This document shows positions 36,108-45,909 of a stretch of 57,285 nt of DNA, piece after piece; the stretch's first letter is position 1, and each line of letters opens with the position of its first letter. The stretch is from an uncultured Pseudomonadota bacterium. Its GTDB lineage: Bacteria; Myxococcota_A; UBA796; SXON01. The position numbers and the translations under genes are program-made. The stretch is from positions 1-57,285 of the forward strand of contig CAIMSU010000199.1 in assembly GCA_903844155.1 (NCBI GenBank). The letters run 5' to 3'. A model generated the notes under the pieces. It ran no database searches. It was not told the origin of the DNA and saw only the letters and a program-made list of their open reading frames with translations.

Positions 36108-37247
36108 CTAACGCCAGTCATCGAGGACGCATCGCCCCGCTCGCAACGGGGCGGTGAGCGACGCGAGGTCCGTGATATCGGGAAGGCGAATCCAAAGGCG
36201 ATCCTGCGCTCCGAGCTTGGTTTCGTAGTGTAGGAGCTCACGCCACTCCACGCGATTCGGACAATGGAAGCCCAACCAGCGGCCCTGAGGCGCCCGGCCC
36301 TCTATGGCGCCGCTGAGCGCCCCCTCAGGCTGGAAGGAGCGGAAGCGTTCCCGGTTGTGCGGCTCGATTCGCCATCCGCCGAAATGGCCCTCGATGATCG
36401 CTTCGATCGGGGCGTAGAACGCCTCGTCGGGCGGAATCGGCCCGACGGCGGGAGGTCGACCCCCAGATCCGGCCTTATCAGCTCTCTTCGCCATCTCAGC
36501 TCCTTTCGTTCCGTTCGACTCTACCACGCCCGTCGTGACCGCTCCTTGAGCCGGCAATACCTCCCACACATGAAAGTCGAAGTCGCACGCCCAATCCGCG
36601 CCGCCCCCGCTCGCCAACCGTAGAGCTTCGACCTGCCGAAGTCGCATGCTCGTCTCCGGGAAGTGGTTCACCGCTTTGCCGGAGCCGGTCGCAAACGCGG
36701 GAACGCGAACGTCCGCGACAGGTGGTGCGTCAGGCGCGAGGAGATCCTGCAGGAAGCGTTGACCCGCCTGGTTCGCCCCGGCGTCGGTCGAGAGGAACCC
36801 GCCCGATTCGCCACTTTTTCGCCAGCGCCTCCGCCCGTGTTGGGGGTGGACGTCGACCTGCGTAAGGCTCACGAAGTACGCGCCCACTCCATCGCTCGCG
36901 CGCGCCCGCTGCTTCACGAAGTCGCGAAGGTGGTGCGCCGTGCCGTCCTTGCTTGCGCTACGCAGCGCGTCGTTGGACGCCGGATGGTGCTTCAACGTCG
37001 CATGCCAGAGCTTCAGCTCCAGCAGGTACTTCTTGTGGCCGGCGCCCACCGGCCGGATGTGGACATCGACCTTATCCGCCTCTGGGCAGTAGAACTTCGG
37101 ATCCGCGTAGCCCGGGTCGGCGCTCAGCAGGGCCTCCCGCAAGCACGACCGGATGTCCTCCTCGCGCAGCAGGTGCGCCGGCAGGCGCCCGACGACGGCC
37201 TCCAGGTTGGATAGGAACAAGGGCCAGAACCGTTCGTTCTCAATCAT
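36108..37247 (-). CDS. protein of unknown function with PD-(D/E)XK-like motif
   Basis: A 379-residue protein from ATG 37247 (a longer frame upstream is Gly-rich and unconserved). Near the N-terminus, DKVDVHIRPVGAGHKKYLLELKLW has an Asp, then Glu-x-Lys on a following strand, the spacing of a PD-(D/E)XK nuclease core. A basic middle part leads to a C-terminal region with WLGFHCPNRVEWRELLHYETKLGAQDRLWIRLPD. It starts the leftward side of a block that may also include the WD40 gene 60 bases upstream. The nuclease assignment rests only on this motif. Confidence 0.5.
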   Translation of the reverse strand: MIENERFWPLFLSNLEAVVGRLPAHLLREEDIRSCLREALLSADPGYADPKFYCPEADKVDVHIRPVGAGHKKYLLELKLWHATLKHHPASNDALRSASKDGTAHHLRDFVKQRARASDGVGAYFVSLTQVDVHPQHGRRRWRKSGESGGFLSTDAGANQAGQRFLQDLLAPDAPPVADVRVPAFATGSGKAVNHFPETSMRLRQVEALRLASGGGADWACDFDFHVWEVLPAQGAVTTGVVESNGTKGAEMAKRADKAGSGGRPPAVGPIPPDEAFYAPIEAIIEGHFGGWRIEPHNRERFRSFQPEGALSGAIEGRAPQGRWLGFHCPNRVEWRELLHYETKLGAQDRLWIRLPDITDLASLTAPLRAGRCVLDDWR

Positions 37248-37306
37248 GCTGCAGCCTCCTCTGGGGTGTATCCGATCATCGGCTCGACATTGTCTAAAAA
37301 TCGTCC

Positions 37307-39421
37307 TCAAAACTGCCTCCCCTCCACCGCCCCCTTCGCCTCCCCCAACCCCACCCGGCGGTTCCCGGCCCACAGGTGCAGCACCGCCAGCTCGCTCCCA
37401 CGGACGGCCACCACGACACCATCCTCACGCAACGCGCACGCGCGCCACTGCCCCTCGCTATGCCAGGCCGCACGCGCGCCGGCCCCCTGCTGCAGTGTCA
37501 CCGTCTCCCCTCCGCGCAGGGCCCAGCCGGCTCGCTGGCGGACGTCAGGCGATTCGAATCCCGGATGCAGCGGTCTGGCTTCGTCGGGGGTCAAGCGCTT
37601 GATCACATTGCCATTCTGCAGATGCCAGAGGACGCCACCGGGCCAGCCGGCCTGCATGCTCCACGCGAGCACCCGGCCCTCGTCCAGCTCGACGGCGCCC
37701 ATGACCGGTCCTGCGAGCCGCAGCGTCCGCAGCAGCCACCCGTTCCAACCCCACACGCGGGCGGTGCCATCGAGGCTCCAGGTGAGGACGCCGGAGCCGT
37801 CCTTCAGCGGGCGTGCGCCGACGACGGGTGCTTCGTGGCCGAGGAAGCTCAGGCTGCCGACCTCTGTGAGCGGATCGCAGAGCGCCATTTCGCCCACTCC
37901 GTAGCCGACAATCACCCGCCGACCGGGCATCGCGCGAAGGAGGCCGATTCGGCTGTCAAACTGCCGCTCGCCGACGAGTTCGCCGCTGACCGGCTCCCAG
38001 ACCCGCAGCCAGCGATCCGGTCCTCCGGAGATCACATGCTCGCCGACCACGCACGCCTCGGCGACGGGGCCAAAGTGCGCCCGAATGACGCGGACAACCG
38101 CGCCGGTCTGCAGGTCCCAGGTCCGCAGCGTCCCGTCGCCCGCGACGGAGACCGCGAGATCGCCGACGAGCACGGCGCCCTGAATGTCGACGCTGTGCCC
38201 GGTTGGCGCAGCGGGATCGGTGCCGTCGCACTCGTTGGGGGCGTGAACGGTCTCGCGGAAGAGGAAAGTCTCGCGGTCGTCCGGCGGAGGGGCGTTGCGG
38301 AGGTCGAGGAGGACGACGCGGCCGTCGAGGGTCCAGGCGACGGCGTGGTTGTCGTCGACGAGCCGCCCGTCGACGTACTCGTATGGTCCGGCGACAACCG
38401 AGCGGACCCCGCCGGTGATGACGTGGCGGACCCGGAGGTGTCCACCGTCGCAGCAGAGTCTCCACCGTTCGGGCCTGGGGCCGGCGCGTCCCCGTTTCTC
38501 GCGCACACCCGGCGGCGCGACAGGCCGACCATCAAAGTCAAAGCGACGTTTTTCGCCGTCCTCATACAAGCAGACGACGCGGTTGCCCTCCAGCCAGATG
38601 CCCCTGCAGCCTCCTCGGATCGGCCCGAGCGTCGCCCGCCACGACCAATCCGGATGCAGGACCTCGACGCCGAGGTCGCTGTGGACGACGATGCCACCAT
38701 CCGCGAGCGGCAGCACGTCCTCCACAACTGCAGGTTCTCCGCGGGTAGTCTGCTCCCGCACCGCGACCACGTGGTCGAGTGGGACGGGCCCGACGCGACG
38801 CAACCAGAGCCAGTCGGGCCCGCCGGTCGCCAGCCAGGCCTCGGCAGCGTCCGCGAGCGCGCCACCTCGCTGCAGCGCCGCTGAGAGCAGGACGTGGGCC
38901 GGGCTTTCGCCTGCAAACGGAGGACGGTGCAGGCGAGCGAGGCGGTGCGCGACGCGACGGGTGAACGCCGGGTCTGCCGGGAGTTCGAGCGCGACGACGG
39001 CGTCAAACCGCCGGAGGGCGGTTCGGGCCTCCTCGCGGAGATGCGAGTCGGAGTCGTTGAGGACGCCGCGGAGCGCGGGAAGGACTGATGAATCCCCGAG
39101 ATTCCCGAGCGCGCGGGCGATCCCCGGACGCGAGCGTGCCCGCGGGTCGAGCAGCCGGGTGACGAGGTCGGCGACGACAGTCCGGTCCCCACGCGTCGCC
39201 AGTACCGTCAGGGCAGCCGCGCGCACGCGGCGGTCAGCGTCATCGACGCGCGCGTGCAGTCGGGCGGTGATGCCGTCGCCCTTCGCGGTCGCCAGCGCAT
39301 TCGTCGCCGCGATCCGGCGTAACGGGTCGGCGTCGTCGAGCCAGACCAGGCTCGCGCTCACGGCTCGCGGCGGGGTGGCGATGGGCGCGTCGTCGCGGGT
39401 GAGCATGAGCAGGGGACGCAT
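37307..39421 (-). CDS. HEAT-repeat / WD40 propeller protein
   Basis: A 704-residue cytoplasmic protein. The first about 160 residues are HEAT-like helical repeats (DDADPLRRIAATNALATA, VDDADRRVRAAALTVLAT, LNDSDSHLREEARTALRR). The remainder is a WD40-type beta propeller with repeats such as SVAGDGTLRTWDLQTGAVVRV, SGGPDRWLRVWEPVSGELV and LTWSLDGTARVWGWNG. There is no catalytic domain; both parts bind proteins. ATGA overlap with the membrane-protein gene upstream shows they are made together. Start at ATG 39421. Confidence 0.8.
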   Translation of the reverse strand: MRPLLMLTRDDAPIATPPRAVSASLVWLDDADPLRRIAATNALATAKGDGITARLHARVDDADRRVRAAALTVLATRGDRTVVADLVTRLLDPRARSRPGIARALGNLGDSSVLPALRGVLNDSDSHLREEARTALRRFDAVVALELPADPAFTRRVAHRLARLHRPPFAGESPAHVLLSAALQRGGALADAAEAWLATGGPDWLWLRRVGPVPLDHVVAVREQTTRGEPAVVEDVLPLADGGIVVHSDLGVEVLHPDWSWRATLGPIRGGCRGIWLEGNRVVCLYEDGEKRRFDFDGRPVAPPGVREKRGRAGPRPERWRLCCDGGHLRVRHVITGGVRSVVAGPYEYVDGRLVDDNHAVAWTLDGRVVLLDLRNAPPPDDRETFLFRETVHAPNECDGTDPAAPTGHSVDIQGAVLVGDLAVSVAGDGTLRTWDLQTGAVVRVIRAHFGPVAEACVVGEHVISGGPDRWLRVWEPVSGELVGERQFDSRIGLLRAMPGRRVIVGYGVGEMALCDPLTEVGSLSFLGHEAPVVGARPLKDGSGVLTWSLDGTARVWGWNGWLLRTLRLAGPVMGAVELDEGRVLAWSMQAGWPGGVLWHLQNGNVIKRLTPDEARPLHPGFESPDVRQRAGWALRGGETVTLQQGAGARAAWHSEGQWRACALREDGVVVAVRGSELAVLHLWAGNRRVGLGEAKGAVEGRQF

Positions 39422-40218
39422 CAGGCCACCTCCAGCGCGGCGAGCCCGCGACCGTCGACCGTCCGCAGTCCAGACTCCACGGCCTCGAAGGCGTCGAAGA
39501 GGTCGGTGCAGGGGTCGGGGCGGTGGTCCGGCAGGAGGCCGAGCGGGTGGTTGGCGAGCACCTCCTCGTCCATCGCCGCACGCATCAGCAGCAGGTCGCG
39601 CCGGTCCATCACCCGCTTCGTCGCCTCGGCGACCCGCCGGGACTGGTCGGGCGGCAACGTGCCGTAGGCGTCGCGGACGCGCAGCTGGTCCAGCCACACG
39701 GCGACGTGATCGTAGGCGTCGAGCGCGTCGGCGAGCTGCCGGATGTACCGGCAACGGGGATCGGCGGAGATGCCGCCTTCGTCCTCAGCGGCGCCGTTCG
39801 CGACCCGCAGCAGCCAGCACCCTGCAGCGGCCGGCACCGCGAGGACGATCGCAGCCAGCAGCGCGCTGGCGATGCACGCGACGACCCCGCACGCGAGCGC
39901 CACGCCGACCGGGCCGTCGAGCACGCCGAGGCCCACGACCGTCGCCCCCAGCGCCAGCGCAACGACGACAGCGCCGAGCCCGAGCATCGCCCCGGCCGCG
40001 GGAATCGCGAGCACCAGCATCCCGGCGAGGAGCACAGCGTCCGCCAGAAACGCCGCGAATGCTTCTGCGTAGGCAAGTGCTGCCATGAGGCGCCGTTCGG
40101 CGAGGGCGTGGTCGTCTGCCGGCAGGAACCGCAGGTCGGCGATGGCCGCTCGCAGCGCTGGGCCAATGTGATCGTGGATCCGGAGGGTGAGGACGACGGG
40201 GCGATTGGGTGCCTTCAT
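39421..40218 (-). CDS. membrane protein coupled to the HEAT/WD40 gene
   Basis: A 265-residue protein. A charged N-terminus is followed by a hydrophobic block (about residues 50-145) with three to four membrane helices (DAVLLAGMLVLAIPAAGAMLG, VVALALGATVVGLGVL, GVALACGVVACIASALLAAIVLAV). The C-terminal about 120 residues are soluble and helical (YIRQLADALDAYDHVAVWLDQL). The stop overlaps the start of the HEAT/WD40 gene. No family recognised; the pair may form a membrane-attached complex. Confidence 0.7.
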   Translation of the reverse strand: MKAPNRPVVLTLRIHDHIGPALRAAIADLRFLPADDHALAERRLMAALAYAEAFAAFLADAVLLAGMLVLAIPAAGAMLGLGAVVVALALGATVVGLGVLDGPVGVALACGVVACIASALLAAIVLAVPAAAGCWLLRVANGAAEDEGGISADPRCRYIRQLADALDAYDHVAVWLDQLRVRDAYGTLPPDQSRRVAEATKRVMDRRDLLLMRAAMDEEVLANHPLGLLPDHRPDPCTDLFDAFEAVESGLRTVDGRGLAALEVA

Positions 40219-40623
40219 GGGACTCCTAGTCAGGGGGTGGCGTTGGTGGTCGGGGTGGTACCCAGCACCAAAATTTCTTGCACGAAGGTGGCGAAGAAAG
40301 TTTGAACGTCCGTTCAGCGAGATGCCGGGACCGTCGAATATCCAGGGGCGTGGCTGCGAATCGTCGGCGTCGGCCGCCGCCGCACACCGCGACTGGGGGA
40401 AGCCCAGACGCACGGGCGGGTCCGGGGCCGCCGTGTCCTGAGCCGGGTCTGACCTGGGCCGCTACGGGCAGCCGCAAGGGGCGATGGCGGCGAGACGCTT
40501 GGAGAGAAAGGCCGGTTGGTTGAGCTCCCACGGCAGCATGCCCTTCACTGCGCCTTGATGCGCGTCGGCGAGCCGGAACACATCGGTTCGGTTGTCCGCA
40601 CCGTGAGCGTTACTCTCGCCACC
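40219..40623. other. divergent intergenic region
   Basis: Separates the leftward membrane-protein operon from the rightward DUF2779 gene. I see no gene. It contains a perfect TetR-type palindrome at 40303-40316, about 85 bases before the membrane-protein start. Confidence 0.6.
40303..40316. promoter_or_regulatory. TetR-type palindrome, candidate operator
   Basis: TGAACG-TC-CGTTCA is a perfect 6-bp inverted repeat with a 2-base spacer, a layout well known for TetR/AcrR-family operators. No TetR gene lies in the window, so the regulator would act from elsewhere. Confidence 0.4.
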
Positions 40624-42138
40624 ATGACGCTTTCCCCAAACCCGCTGTCGAAGTCGCGATATCTCGCGGGCCTGCAGTGTACGAAGCGGCTGTATTGGGA
40701 AGTGCATCGGCGCGATCTGCTGCCGCCCGGGCAGATCGCGTCCGGCGTGCAGGCACTCCTCGACGTGGGGACGGAGGTCGGGCGGCTCGCGCGCACCCGA
40801 CATCCGCGCGGCGTACTGATCGAGCACGACCACCTCCATCACGACGACGCCGTGGAGGCGACCAGGAACGCGATGGCAGATCCGACCGCGCGGGCGATCT
40901 TCGAAGCCGCCTTCACACACGGTGGGGTGAAGATCCGGGCGGACATCCTGATTCGGCGACAAGACGACCTTTGGGACCTCCAAGAGGTCAAGGCCAGCCT
41001 GAGCGCGAAGGCGGTGCACCTCGCCGACCTGGCCATCCAGGTGCACGTCCTCCGAGGCTCCGGGGTAAAGCTCCGTCGGATTGGCATACTTCACCTCAAC
41101 CGTGAGTATGTGCGGGGCCCCGCCGGTCTCGACCTGCGCGGGGTCTACCAATTCACGCCCCTCGGTCTGGCGATTTCCGTGGAGCTGGTGGAGGCCAAGT
41201 TGATGCTGCCGGAATTCCACCGAATGCTCAAAGCCAGCGACCCACCCGCGGTTGTCGCAGGTGACCACTGCCACACCCCCTACGAGTGCCCGTTTTTCTA
41301 CCTTTGCGGTCCACCGCAGGCACCCCTCGACCCGGGCGGCGGCGGCGTCGCCTCGGGGATGTCGGATGCGGGCATCGAGCCTGCTCAGTCGGTGCCTGTG
41401 GACGTGCGGATGTCCGCTTTGCAGCGACGCATGGCTGCTGCCGTCGCGGACGGCCGCGAGTATGTCGGGCCCGGCCTTCGGGCCTCGCTTGTCCCCGTCG
41501 GCTCCCCGATCAGCTTCCTTGATTTCGAGGCATTTCAGCCAGCGATCCCTCGGTACGTCGGCACCGGCCCATACACCCCGCTGCCCACCCAGTGGAGCCT
41601 TCATCGCCGCTCGCACGACGGCGGGCTGGGGCACGCAGAGTTCCTCCACGATGCGGACACCGACCCTCGCCCAGCGTTTGCCGACTCGCTGCTGGCCGCG
41701 CTCGAGCGCGACGAGGGCGTGATCGTCGTGTTTTCCCCGTTCGAGGGCACCGTGATCAAGAGGCTTGCCGCGCATTTTCCGGTCCTTCAGGACCGCCTGA
41801 TGGCGCTACTGCCCCGCTTGGTCGATCTCCTTCAGGTACTCCGAAAGGACTACTACCACCCTGATTTTGGAGGTTCGTTCTCCCTCAAGAGCGTGCTCCC
41901 GGTTCTAGTCCCCGACCTCGCGTACGCCGACCTTGCCGTTCAGGACGGACTCGCCGCCGCTGCCGCGTACGCGAGGATGATCGACGCGCCGACGACGCCC
42001 GTCGAGCGGGCGACGATTCGGGAGTCGCTCCTTCGGTATTGCGAGCGCGACACGCTCGCCCTGGTCAGGGTTCGAGAGGCGCTGCTCGCGAAATGCGGTG
42101 GGGCCGGGTTGTGGGGGCCGCCTTTCACCCCGGCATGA
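40624..42138 (+). CDS. DUF2779 protein: RecB/Cas4-like nuclease fused to an exonuclease-like domain
   Basis: A 504-residue protein of the DUF2779 family. The N-terminal half is a Cas4/RecB nuclease: YLAGLQCTKRLYW supplies an N-terminal Cys, VKIRADILIRRQDDLWDLQEVKAS supplies Asp and Glu-x-Lys, and HCHTPYECPFFYLC supplies three more cysteines for a likely Fe-S cluster. The C-terminal half resembles a DEDD 3'-5' exonuclease fold: ISFLDFEAF near residue 300 and YCERDTLALVRVREAL near the end. Start at ATG 40624. Probably acts on DNA ends in defence or repair; partners are not obvious, and it stands alone between two divergent and distant units. Confidence 0.82.
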   Translation: MTLSPNPLSKSRYLAGLQCTKRLYWEVHRRDLLPPGQIASGVQALLDVGTEVGRLARTRHPRGVLIEHDHLHHDDAVEATRNAMADPTARAIFEAAFTHGGVKIRADILIRRQDDLWDLQEVKASLSAKAVHLADLAIQVHVLRGSGVKLRRIGILHLNREYVRGPAGLDLRGVYQFTPLGLAISVELVEAKLMLPEFHRMLKASDPPAVVAGDHCHTPYECPFFYLCGPPQAPLDPGGGGVASGMSDAGIEPAQSVPVDVRMSALQRRMAAAVADGREYVGPGLRASLVPVGSPISFLDFEAFQPAIPRYVGTGPYTPLPTQWSLHRRSHDGGLGHAEFLHDADTDPRPAFADSLLAALERDEGVIVVFSPFEGTVIKRLAAHFPVLQDRLMALLPRLVDLLQVLRKDYYHPDFGGSFSLKSVLPVLVPDLAYADLAVQDGLAAAAAYARMIDAPTTPVERATIRESLLRYCERDTLALVRVREALLAKCGGAGLWGPPFTPA

Positions 42139-42829
42139 TCATCGTGAACGCCACCGCAGCCACGACGTGCGGGTTCCAGTACCCGTGGCTCTGGTCCCCG
42201 CGGTACACGACGGCATCACCGACCTCCAGCACCTAGCGATGCGACTCGGTGGTCAGCGCGATGATGCCGGCGGCCCGGCTGATGGGTGAGGGGGCTGGCC
42301 TGTTCGTCAGGCTGGCCGGCAAGGCGGCCCCGCCGGAGGGAGACGGGGGAGGTTCTGCCGGCCATCTCCCGGGTCGTCGAGAAACCATAGGTGGAAAGCT
42401 GGCTAAGCCTATGTGTGGTCCCTGGCTCGGTTTTGACGCGCTCGCGTGTGCGTGGGCGCGGTTGGAGCGACGTAGGGCATCGCTGGACGGAGCATTCGAG
42501 GCCGTCGGGGACGAGTCCCGCACCCGGGCCGACGGCGTCGCCCGGTCGCTCCCGGCAGGCGCCGTCGGCGTCGCGGGGAGGCGGAAGGCGACGTTGTCGT
42601 GGTGCAAGGTTCGCGACCAGACTTGGCCGGTCCCCCGGCCGGGTCTGGCCGGCGGCTGGAGTACGTCCAGCGCCGGTCTGACGCTTGGCGGTGAGCTGCA
42701 GGCGAGAAATTCGTTCCGTTGACCTCTGCGTATCGACGTGTGGTCGCGATGCGCCGCACAGCTTGCGTAGCCCCGCCGTGGTAAACTCCGGCGCCCTCCG
42801 GCAACCGCTGCCCATCCCTGGAGCCGACG
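42139..42829. other. 691-bp region without a recognisable gene
   Basis: Open frames here on both strands are Arg/Pro-rich with no conserved sequence and no ribosome site. I see no IS ends or clear palindromes. This is the left flank of the restriction-modification operon and may contain its promoter. Confidence 0.5.
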
Positions 42830-43030
42830 ATGCCCGACCCCGACGTCCTGACGCTCCGAGAGGTCGCCGCGCTCCTGCGCGTCGCCGAAAAGACGGCGTA
42901 TACGCTCGCTCAGGGTGGCGATCTGCCCGGTTTCAAGGTCGGCGGGCAGTGGCGGTTTCGCCGGGCCGACATCGACGCGTGGATCGACGCGCAGACACAC
43001 CGGGCCGCCGCGCCCCAGAAGGACGGTTGA
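42830..43030 (+). CDS. helix-turn-helix protein upstream of hsdM
   Basis: A 66-residue HTH_17/excisionase-type protein: [37 protein letters not shown] (residues 6-42, given here in split form: helices [10 protein letters not shown] and [11 protein letters not shown], wing FKVGGQWRF) and RADIDAWI. It lies 46 bases before hsdM on the same strand, so it is likelier a regulator of the R-M operon than an excisionase for the island, which has its own AlpA-like protein at 18661. Confidence 0.78.
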   Translation: MPDPDVLTLREVAALLRVAEKTAYTLAQGGDLPGFKVGGQWRFRRADIDAWIDAQTHRAAAPQKDG

Positions 43031-43076
43031 ACATGGACGTCACGCCAAAAATCGTTGCCGTGCGGGACCGCCGCTG

Positions 43077-44618
43077 ATGGCGAAGGCCCCCACCGACAAG
43101 ACCGCCTCCCTCGGCTTCGAGGACAAGCTCTGGCTCGCGGCCGACGTGTTGCGCAACAACCTCGATCCCGCCGAGTACAAGCACGTCGTCCTCGGGCTCA
43201 TCTTCCTGAAGTACATCTCGGACGCCTTCGAGGAGCGCCAGGCGCAGCTCCGCGCCTCCGGTGACGCCGATCTGCTCGAAGACCGCGACGAGTACACCGC
43301 CGAGAACGTGTTCTGGGTGCCCCAGCAGGCGCGTTGGTCGCACATCCAGGGACTCGCGACGCAGCCGACGATCGGCAAGGTGCTCGACGACGCGATGGAC
43401 GCGATCGAGGAGGTCAACCCCGTGCTCAAGGGGGCGCTGCCCAAGGCGTTCGGCCTCCCCGCGCTCGACAAGCAGAAGCTCGGCGAGCTGATCAACCTGA
43501 TCTCGGGGATCGGGCTCGGCACGAAGGAGCACCGCAACAAGGACACGCTCGGGCGCGTCTACGAGTATTTCCTGTCGCGTTTCGCCTCGGCCGAAGGGCG
43601 CGGGGGCGGCGAGTTCTACACACCCACGAGCGTGGTGCGCGTGCTGGTCGAGATGCTGGAGCCCTACCAGGGGCGCGTCTACGACCCGTGCTGCGGATCG
43701 GGCGGCATGTTCGTGCAGTCGATGAAGTTCCTCGAAGCCCACGGGGGCCGGCGCGACGCCGTGACCGTCTACGGGCAGGAGTCGAACCCGACGACGTGGC
43801 GCATGGCCCGGATGAACATGGCGATCCGCGGCATCGAAGCGAAGCTCGGCAAGCAGCACGCCGACACGTTCCACCGCGACCTGCACCCGGACCTTCGCGC
43901 CGATTTCATCATGGCGAACCCGCCGTTCAACATCTCGAATTGGGGTGGTGAGCGGCTCGCCGAAGACGTGCGCTGGCGCTTCGGCTCCCCGCCCGCCGGG
44001 AATGCGAACTTTGGCTGGCTGCAGCACATCGTTCACCACCTGTCGCCCACGGGGACAGCTGGCGTCGTGCTCGCGAACGGCTCTATGTCGTCGCAGCAGT
44101 CGGGTGAGGGCGAGATCCGCCGCAGGCTGATCGAGGCCGACCTTGTGGACTGCATGGTCGCGATGCCGGGGCAGTTGTTCTATGCCACGCAGATCCCGGT
44201 GTGTCTGTGGTTCCTGGCTCGCGACAAGGGCAATGGGAAGTTCCGCAAGCGGAGCGGCGAGGTGCTGTTCATCGACGCGCGCAAACTCGGGCGGATGGAG
44301 ACGCGGGTTCACCGGGTGCTCGATCCGGACGACATCGAGAAGATCGCCGGCACTTACCACGCATGGCGCAGCACAACAGCCAGGTACGAGGACGCCGCAG
44401 GGTTCTGTAAGGCGGCGACGAAGGCCGAGGTCTTGGCGAATGACTGCGTGCTAACACCGGGGCGGTACGTCGGAGCTGAAGACGTGGAGGACGACGCGGA
44501 GGCGTTCGCGCAGAAAATGGAGAGACTGGTGGCGGCATTGGCCGAGCAACAGGCGGAAGGTCGCCGGTTGGATGTATCGATCGCGGCGGGGCTGCGAGAG
44601 ATCGGCTTTGATGTTTGA
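43077..44618 (+). CDS. hsdM: type I restriction-modification methyltransferase subunit
   Basis: A 513-residue N6-adenine methyltransferase subunit HsdM. The helical N-terminal domain ([30 protein letters not shown], in pieces at 18-47) is followed by the motif [20 protein letters not shown]-binding motif [11 protein letters not shown] at 203-212 and catalytic NPPF at 281-284. Complete and intact. It overlaps hsdS by 8 bases. Confidence 0.95.
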   Translation: MAKAPTDKTASLGFEDKLWLAADVLRNNLDPAEYKHVVLGLIFLKYISDAFEERQAQLRASGDADLLEDRDEYTAENVFWVPQQARWSHIQGLATQPTIGKVLDDAMDAIEEVNPVLKGALPKAFGLPALDKQKLGELINLISGIGLGTKEHRNKDTLGRVYEYFLSRFASAEGRGGGEFYTPTSVVRVLVEMLEPYQGRVYDPCCGSGGMFVQSMKFLEAHGGRRDAVTVYGQESNPTTWRMARMNMAIRGIEAKLGKQHADTFHRDLHPDLRADFIMANPPFNISNWGGERLAEDVRWRFGSPPAGNANFGWLQHIVHHLSPTGTAGVVLANGSMSSQQSGEGEIRRRLIEADLVDCMVAMPGQLFYATQIPVCLWFLARDKGNGKFRKRSGEVLFIDARKLGRMETRVHRVLDPDDIEKIAGTYHAWRSTTARYEDAAGFCKAATKAEVLANDCVLTPGRYVGAEDVEDDAEAFAQKMERLVAALAEQQAEGRRLDVSIAAGLREIGFDV

Positions 44619-45909
44619 CATCCCGAACCGCTGGCGTTGGGTCACGGTAGATGACATTACCGCACCAGAGAAGTACTCGTGCGTCGGTGGCCCATTCGGC
44701 TCCAACCTGACAAGCAAGGACTACGTGGATGCCCCTGGCGTCCCGGTGATCCGTGGCCAGAACATGGGGGACGCGACCCGTCGGTTCGTAGATGACGAAT
44801 TTGTCTACGTCAGCGCCGAAAAGGCCCGACGCTTGCGACAGAACATGGCGTTCCCTGGCGACTTGGTGTTCACCCAACGCGGGACCTTGGGGCAGGTGGC
44901 CTGGATTCCTGCGCGCACCCGATTTCGCGAATACGTCGTTTCGCAGAGTCAGATGAAGCTGACGGTAGATCCCGCCAAGGCGGATGCCGGCTTCGTCTAT
45001 GCCTTCTTCCGGTCGAAGGCGGCGCTGGAGTACATTCAGCGAAACACGATGGCGACAGGGGTACCGCACACAAACCTGGGCATCTTACGAGCGTTTCCCA
45101 TTCCTCTCCCGCCCCTGCCCGAGCAACGTCGAATCGCGACGGTGTTGGGAGCCATTGACGAAAAGGTGGAACTGAACCGCACCATGAACCAAACGCTGGA
45201 CGAGATGGCGCGGGCCATCTTCGAGGCGACGTTCGTTGACTTCGGCGGATGTAACGATCTGGTGGAAAGTGAGATTGGCCCGATCCCGGCTGGGTGGGGC
45301 ACTCGCTCACTGTTCGAGTCCGCGACCTACATTAATGGTGCCGCCTACCGTGACTTTGACTTCACATCCGACGGCACGGGAACCCCAGTAATCAAGATCG
45401 CGGAGTTGAAGGCGGGGGTGACATCGACCACGAAATTCACCCTGAAGCAAATGGATCCGCGGTACCGGATTGATGACCGGGAGATGTTGTTCTCATGGTC
45501 GGGTAATCCTGATACCTCCATCGATACGTTCATCTGGAGCGGAGGCACGGCGTGGCTGAACCAGCATATTTTCAAGGTCTTGCCGCATCGCGCCGACGAG
45601 TGGTACTTTGTGTTCTACCTGCTGAGGCACCTCCGGCCGGTGTTCGCTGAGACAGCCCGGGACAAACAAACTACCGGGTTGGGGCACGTCACCGGCGGTG
45701 ACTTGAAGCGGATGCGCGTTGTTCGACCGCCTGCGAAGGCTCTCGCGGCGTTCAACAAAGTAGTCTCACCGATCTTCAACAGATGGTACTCCAACACCAG
45801 GAGCACCCGCACGCTTGCGGACCTCCTCGACACCATCCTCCCGAGGCTGACCTCCGGCGAACTGAGCCTCCCCGACGCAGAAGCCGCCATTGACGAGGCC
45901 GGGGGATGA
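44611..45909 (+). CDS. hsdS: type I restriction-modification specificity subunit
   Basis: A 432-residue HsdS with two target-recognition domains. The first spans about residues 5-165 and ends at the conserved [22 protein letters not shown] helix start; the second starts at [19 protein letters not shown] (about residue 230) and ends in [18 protein letters not shown]. It determines the bipartite DNA target of the complex; the target itself cannot be read from sequence. Overlaps hsdM and the following gene (ATGA). Confidence 0.92.
   Translation: MFDIPNRWRWVTVDDITAPEKYSCVGGPFGSNLTSKDYVDAPGVPVIRGQNMGDATRRFVDDEFVYVSAEKARRLRQNMAFPGDLVFTQRGTLGQVAWIPARTRFREYVVSQSQMKLTVDPAKADAGFVYAFFRSKAALEYIQRNTMATGVPHTNLGILRAFPIPLPPLPEQRRIATVLGAIDEKVELNRTMNQTLDEMARAIFEATFVDFGGCNDLVESEIGPIPAGWGTRSLFESATYINGAAYRDFDFTSDGTGTPVIKIAELKAGVTSTTKFTLKQMDPRYRIDDREMLFSWSGNPDTSIDTFIWSGGTAWLNQHIFKVLPHRADEWYFVFYLLRHLRPVFAETARDKQTTGLGHVTGGDLKRMRVVRPPAKALAAFNKVVSPIFNRWYSNTRSTRTLADLLDTILPRLTSGELSLPDAEAAIDEAGG

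Noticed and set aside
42233-43000. Minus-strand frames between DUF2779 and hsdM
   Set aside because: Arg/Pro/Ala-rich with no motif or ribosome site; partly antisense to the HTH gene.
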